This document shows positions 5,144 to 7,557 of a stretch of 7,557 nt of DNA, piece after piece. The notes below the pieces were generated by a model. That model had not been told where the DNA came from. It did not search any database and worked only from the letters and a program-made list of their open reading frames with translations. Positions within the stretch are counted from its first letter, which is position 1. Every line of letters starts with the position of its first letter. Both the position numbers and the translations under genes were made by a program. This DNA comes from Burkholderiales bacterium (GTDB lineage Bacteria > Pseudomonadota > Gammaproteobacteria > Burkholderiales > SG8-41), in contig SYEN01000436.1 in NCBI GenBank assembly GCA_005800795.1, positions 1-7,557 on the forward strand. Reading direction: 5' to 3'.

Positions 5144-6484
5144 TTATGATCTTGGCGCCGCTACCCGCGCAATCTCCGCCACACCCTTCAACCGCCCCAC
5201 ACCCCAACACAGCGCGATCAATTTCTCCACCCGCACCGCCGGCAATATCCCCTTGCATTGCGCGCGAAGCTTGGCTTCGAGATCGGTGTCGCTCATCGGG
5301 TTGTCCACGCTGCCCACGCAGTGCTCGACGTACTTTTCCAGCACACGCCCATCCCTGAGCGTCATCGTAATGCGCACCTGATCTTCGGCGATGCCGGCTT
5401 GCGCGGTCGCATGGGTGTTGTCCCGGACGCGCACCACCGCCGGGTTGCGCACGATGGCATCGCTGTACGCCGCCTCGCCGGCCTCATTCAGCAAAATCGC
5501 CGCCGCGCACGAATGGAAAATGCTGAATTTGCCTTCCAGCCCGGATTTCGGATCGCGCCGGCTGCACAACTCGATCACCAGCGGATGCACTTTCAAATCA
5601 ATGCGCGCGATGTCGGCGAGCTTGAGTTTGTGTTCGTTGCGCAACTGCACGCAGCCATTGATGGCCGGGTGGATTACCACGCCGCAGGCATAGGGCTTGT
5701 AGCTGTTTTCCGCCATCGCCCAAGTCTTGCCCAAACCCTCGGCAATCGCCGCCGGGTCAAACTTCGTGGAAGCCACCCTTGCAAAGCTGCGCCTGCCTTC
5801 GATGGCCTGCTCCGGCCCCACGACATTTTTCTTCGCCATCAGCGCCGCTGTCAGGCCGTTGCGCGCGGCGATGCCGGGATGCAGCGGCTTGGCCATGCTG
5901 CCGAAGGTTTCGCGCACGCCGCATGCATGCGAGCCCGCGATGCCCAGCGCCCACACCATCTGCTGTTCGTTGAGCTTCAACAACCGCCCCGCCGCCGCCG
6001 CCGCGCCGAACACCCCCAGGGTCGCGGTGTTGTGCCACCCCGCGTTGTAGTGATTGGGCATGATAGCCGCACCGATGCGGCATTCGGTTTCCACGCCCAG
6101 CAAAAAAGCATGCAGAAAATCACGTCCGCTGACAGGCTGGTGCTCTGCCAAAGCCAGAATGGCGGGCAGCACCGGCGCGCTGGGGTGAATCACCGTCTTG
6201 ATGTGCGTGTCGTCAAAATCGAAGGTGTGCGAGCTGGCGCCGTTAAGTAGCGCCGCCTGAAAAATGTCGACGCGCTCGCGGCGGCCCAGGATCGTTGCCT
6301 CGCGCGGGCCGGAGAATTCGTTCAGCGCGGCGAGCGTGCGCTTGATCGTCGCGTGTTGAGACGCGCCGATTGCGCAGCCTACCCAGTTCAGCAGTGCGCG
6401 CGCGCCTTCGTGGCGAACGGCTTGCGGCACGTTGACGGCTTTGTGGGTGACGAGGAATTTGGCGAGGGTGCGGGTTACAGACAT
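5144..6484 (-). CDS. MmgE/PrpD family protein
   Basis: This 446-residue protein has the length typical of MmgE/PrpD enzymes (2-methylcitrate dehydratase, cis-aconitate decarboxylase and related lyases). It covers the all-helical domain (about 1-265), then the alpha/beta lid domain (about 270-440). Conserved active-site landmarks are present: FDFDDTH (88-94), HPS (100-102), GWHNTATLG (149-157), the MAKPLHPG loop with Lys199 and His202, and SYKPYACG (261-268). The set looks intact, so it is probably catalytic, acting as a dehydratase, isomerase or decarboxylase on a tricarboxylate-like acid. The context is not a methylcitrate operon: prpB and prpC are absent. PrpD-like genes often sit near Bug receptors and this one lies about 2.4 kb from one, so a shared carboxylate pathway is likely but unproven. 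The ATG is supported by AAAGGAG (6491-6497) six bases upstream. Confidence 0.92.
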   Translation of the reverse strand: MSVTRTLAKFLVTHKAVNVPQAVRHEGARALLNWVGCAIGASQHATIKRTLAALNEFSGPREATILGRRERVDIFQAALLNGASSHTFDFDDTHIKTVIHPSAPVLPAILALAEHQPVSGRDFLHAFLLGVETECRIGAAIMPNHYNAGWHNTATLGVFGAAAAAGRLLKLNEQQMVWALGIAGSHACGVRETFGSMAKPLHPGIAARNGLTAALMAKKNVVGPEQAIEGRRSFARVASTKFDPAAIAEGLGKTWAMAENSYKPYACGVVIHPAINGCVQLRNEHKLKLADIARIDLKVHPLVIELCSRRDPKSGLEGKFSIFHSCAAAILLNEAGEAAYSDAIVRNPAVVRVRDNTHATAQAGIAEDQVRITMTLRDGRVLEKYVEHCVGSVDNPMSDTDLEAKLRAQCKGILPAVRVEKLIALCWGVGRLKGVAEIARVAAPRS

Positions 6485-6559
6485 TTTTTGCTCCTTTCAA
6501 TAATTTTCGCTAACTGCAACAGTCCCGTAGAAATTTGAACTTAGGCGGCCCACTTAACC

Positions 6560-6607
6560 GGGATCGCGGACGTCCCGTCCGCATGCGGGCGAGACGCCCG
6601 CGCTCCC
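6560..6607. repeat. Tandem-hairpin intergenic repeat (REP/BIME-like)
   Basis: Two perfect 7-bp hairpins with 3-base loops stand side by side: GCGGACG/CGTCCGC (6566-6582) and GCGGGCG/CGCCCGC (6585-6601). They are enclosed by GGGA (6560-6563) pairing with TCCC (6604-6607). The whole unit could fold as a three-way junction. It lies in the 180-bp gap between the TPR gene and the MmgE/PrpD gene, upstream of the latter. The remainder of the gap (6485-6559 and 6608-6664) shows no gene and no convincing promoter. Confidence 0.75.
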
Positions 6608-6664
6608 AGTGTGGTCATTCAACTTTTTTGCATCGCACGGCCTCTAGATAGTCGGGAGCGCCCC

Positions 6665-7384
6665 TCACTTCCCACCCATCTCCCGTCGTATCGCCGCCGC
6701 TAGCGACGGATCAGTTTTATCGATTGAACGCGCGATACTCTCGGCTTCCGCCAGTTGCCCAATCTTTGCATAAGCGCGTGCAAGACCCGCCCACGCGGGC
6801 GTCAATCCGCCGTCGATATCCAACGCTTGCCGGTACTGGCGCACCGCCTGACTGAATTGTCCGATGTCGCTATAACTTTCGCCGAGCAGCATCAACGTCA
6901 CTGCTGAATCGCGCAGCACGATGAGCGCTTGCGTCAGCACCGCCACAGCGCGGCGCGAATCACCGGACTCGCGCAGGGTCTGCGCCAGCAGGTTCCAGCC
7001 CGCCGCCGAATCGGGCTCCAGCCGGATCACTTCGCGATAGCATTCAATCGCTCGCGGGTAATTTGCGAGCCGTGAATTAGCATAGCCCGCCACCAGCCAC
7101 CAGCTGGTGTTGACCTTGTCTTTCTCCAGATTTTCATCGGCGAATTTCGCCAGCCCGGCCCAATCGCCCGCGCGCTCGAGTTCGGCCACGCGGCGGCGGT
7201 TGGTATCGCTTTCGCGTTCGAAGTTGCTCAACAATATCGGCACGGTGCCGTCGGGCAACAGCGAGAACAGCACTTGGCCAGCGGTGGTGCAGGCAGTGAG
7301 CACGGCGCACGCCAGCACCACCCCCGAGGTTTTCATCGCAGCACACATGCGCCGGTGCCTTATCTCACGCTGAACAATACTCAT
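6665..7384 (-). CDS. TPR-repeat lipoprotein
   Basis: The product has 239 residues from the ATG at 7384. A lipoprotein signal ends in the lipobox LTAC with Cys32, so the mature protein should be lipid-anchored, probably in the outer membrane. Residues 33-92 form a linker and helical lead-in. Four consecutive 34-residue tetratricopeptide repeats follow at about 93-126, 127-160, 161-194 and 195-228, with the expected W/Y-x-x-L-A-x-x-Y and A-x-x-x-Y-x-x-A-L positions and Pro or Asp at the ends. TPR lipoproteins serve as protein-binding scaffolds in envelope assembly or export; the partner is unknown here. The start is uncertain. ATG 7348 (cysteine at residue 20) or ATG 7336 would give a more compact signal peptide, whereas 7384 has an AAGAG-like site. 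A transposase end lies 39 bp upstream on the same strand, so read-through transcription is possible. Confidence 0.85.
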   Translation of the reverse strand: MSIVQREIRHRRMCAAMKTSGVVLACAVLTACTTAGQVLFSLLPDGTVPILLSNFERESDTNRRRVAELERAGDWAGLAKFADENLEKDKVNTSWWLVAGYANSRLANYPRAIECYREVIRLEPDSAAGWNLLAQTLRESGDSRRAVAVLTQALIVLRDSAVTLMLLGESYSDIGQFSQAVRQYRQALDIDGGLTPAWAGLARAYAKIGQLAEAESIARSIDKTDPSLAAAIRREMGGK

Positions 7385-7557
7385 GAAACTCTTTTCAAAA
7401 ATATCAATAAAAAACAATGGTAATTAGGGCGAAACGTAACTAAAGTAGATTTTAAGAAAGAGCTTGAATACGTTGTCGTTGCGGTGATTGTAACGGTATT
7501 CGATTTCCTTTAAATACATCGGGAAATAATACTTCGACACGCCGCGATAGTTGTAAA
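7385..7557 (-). mobile_element. Right-edge end of a probable IS1595-family insertion sequence
   Basis: The transposase C-terminus at 7424-7557 implies that the terminal end of the element falls in the 39-bp AT-rich gap 7385-7423, just before the TPR gene. The exact boundary and target duplication cannot be set from this window because the opposite end is outside it. Confidence 0.45.
7424..7557 (-). CDS. IS1595/ISXO2-type transposase, C-terminal fragment at window edge
   Basis: On the minus strand an open frame enters from beyond the right edge and ends at TAA (7426-7424), giving 43 residues. They read YNYRGVSKYYFPMYLKEIEY and continue with RYNHRNDNVFKLFLKIYFSY, then VSP and stop. The RGVSKYY, YLKEIEYRYNHR and F-x-x-F/L-L-K motifs match the C-terminal end of ISXO2-like DDE transposases of the IS1595 family as I recall it. 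Only the end is visible, so whether the transposase is intact cannot be judged. The insertion sequence end should lie between this stop and about 7385; no terminal inverted repeat could be assigned without the other end. Confidence 0.75.
   Translation of the reverse strand, partial: YNYRGVSKYYFPMYLKEIEYRYNHRNDNVFKLFLKIYFSYVSP

Noticed and set aside
5258..6250. Long plus-strand open frame of 330 codons
   Set aside because: It is antisense to the MmgE/PrpD gene and has the low-complexity Arg/His/Ala composition typical of GC-rich shadow frames.
1..7557. CRISPR array, tRNA or rRNA
   Set aside because: No regularly spaced direct repeats, no tRNA cloverleaf or CCA-type ends, and no rRNA-like conserved blocks were seen on either strand.

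Overview
The window looks like chromosomal DNA from a GC-rich betaproteobacterium (Burkholderiales-like). This is inferred from gene content: an orphan Bug/TctC-type solute receptor, a TTT-cluster-style isopropylmalate dehydrogenase homologue, an MmgE/PrpD protein, and several families of short palindromic intergenic repeats. No rRNA, tRNA, CRISPR array or complete mobile element is visible.

Layout. Positions 1-199 hold the end of a palindromic repeat and a strong hairpin terminator. A small secreted lysine-rich protein follows (200-490, minus). Then come two divergent genes that share a 55-bp promoter gap: an isocitrate/isopropylmalate dehydrogenase homologue (626-1681, minus, TTG start) and a Bug receptor (1737-2717, plus). 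A dihydrodipicolinate-synthase-family protein (2844-3851, plus) lies downstream of the receptor. Next are a lower-GC secreted DUF2846-like protein whose ATG lies inside a palindromic repeat (3909-4532, plus) and a two-helix YcxB-like membrane protein (4560-5048, plus). A convergent gap filled by another palindrome leads to an MmgE/PrpD protein (5144-6484, minus). A tandem-hairpin repeat then precedes a TPR lipoprotein (6665-7384, minus). The right edge holds 43 C-terminal codons of what looks like an IS1595/ISXO2-type transposase (7424-7557, minus).

How the genes may work together. The receptor, the dehydrogenase homologue, the aldolase/dehydratase-family protein and the MmgE/PrpD protein fit a periplasmic capture and catabolism module for an organic (hydroxy- or keto-) acid. 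The membrane subunits TctA and TctB are absent, as is common for Bug receptors. Two of the enzymes keep their folds but lack catalytic residues considered diagnostic: Tyr to Gln in the dehydrogenase, and loss of the Thr/Tyr/Tyr relay in the DapA-like protein. The real substrate is therefore probably not that of the named families. The envelope genes (DUF2846-like, YcxB-like, TPR lipoprotein, lysine-rich protein) have no evident link to that pathway.
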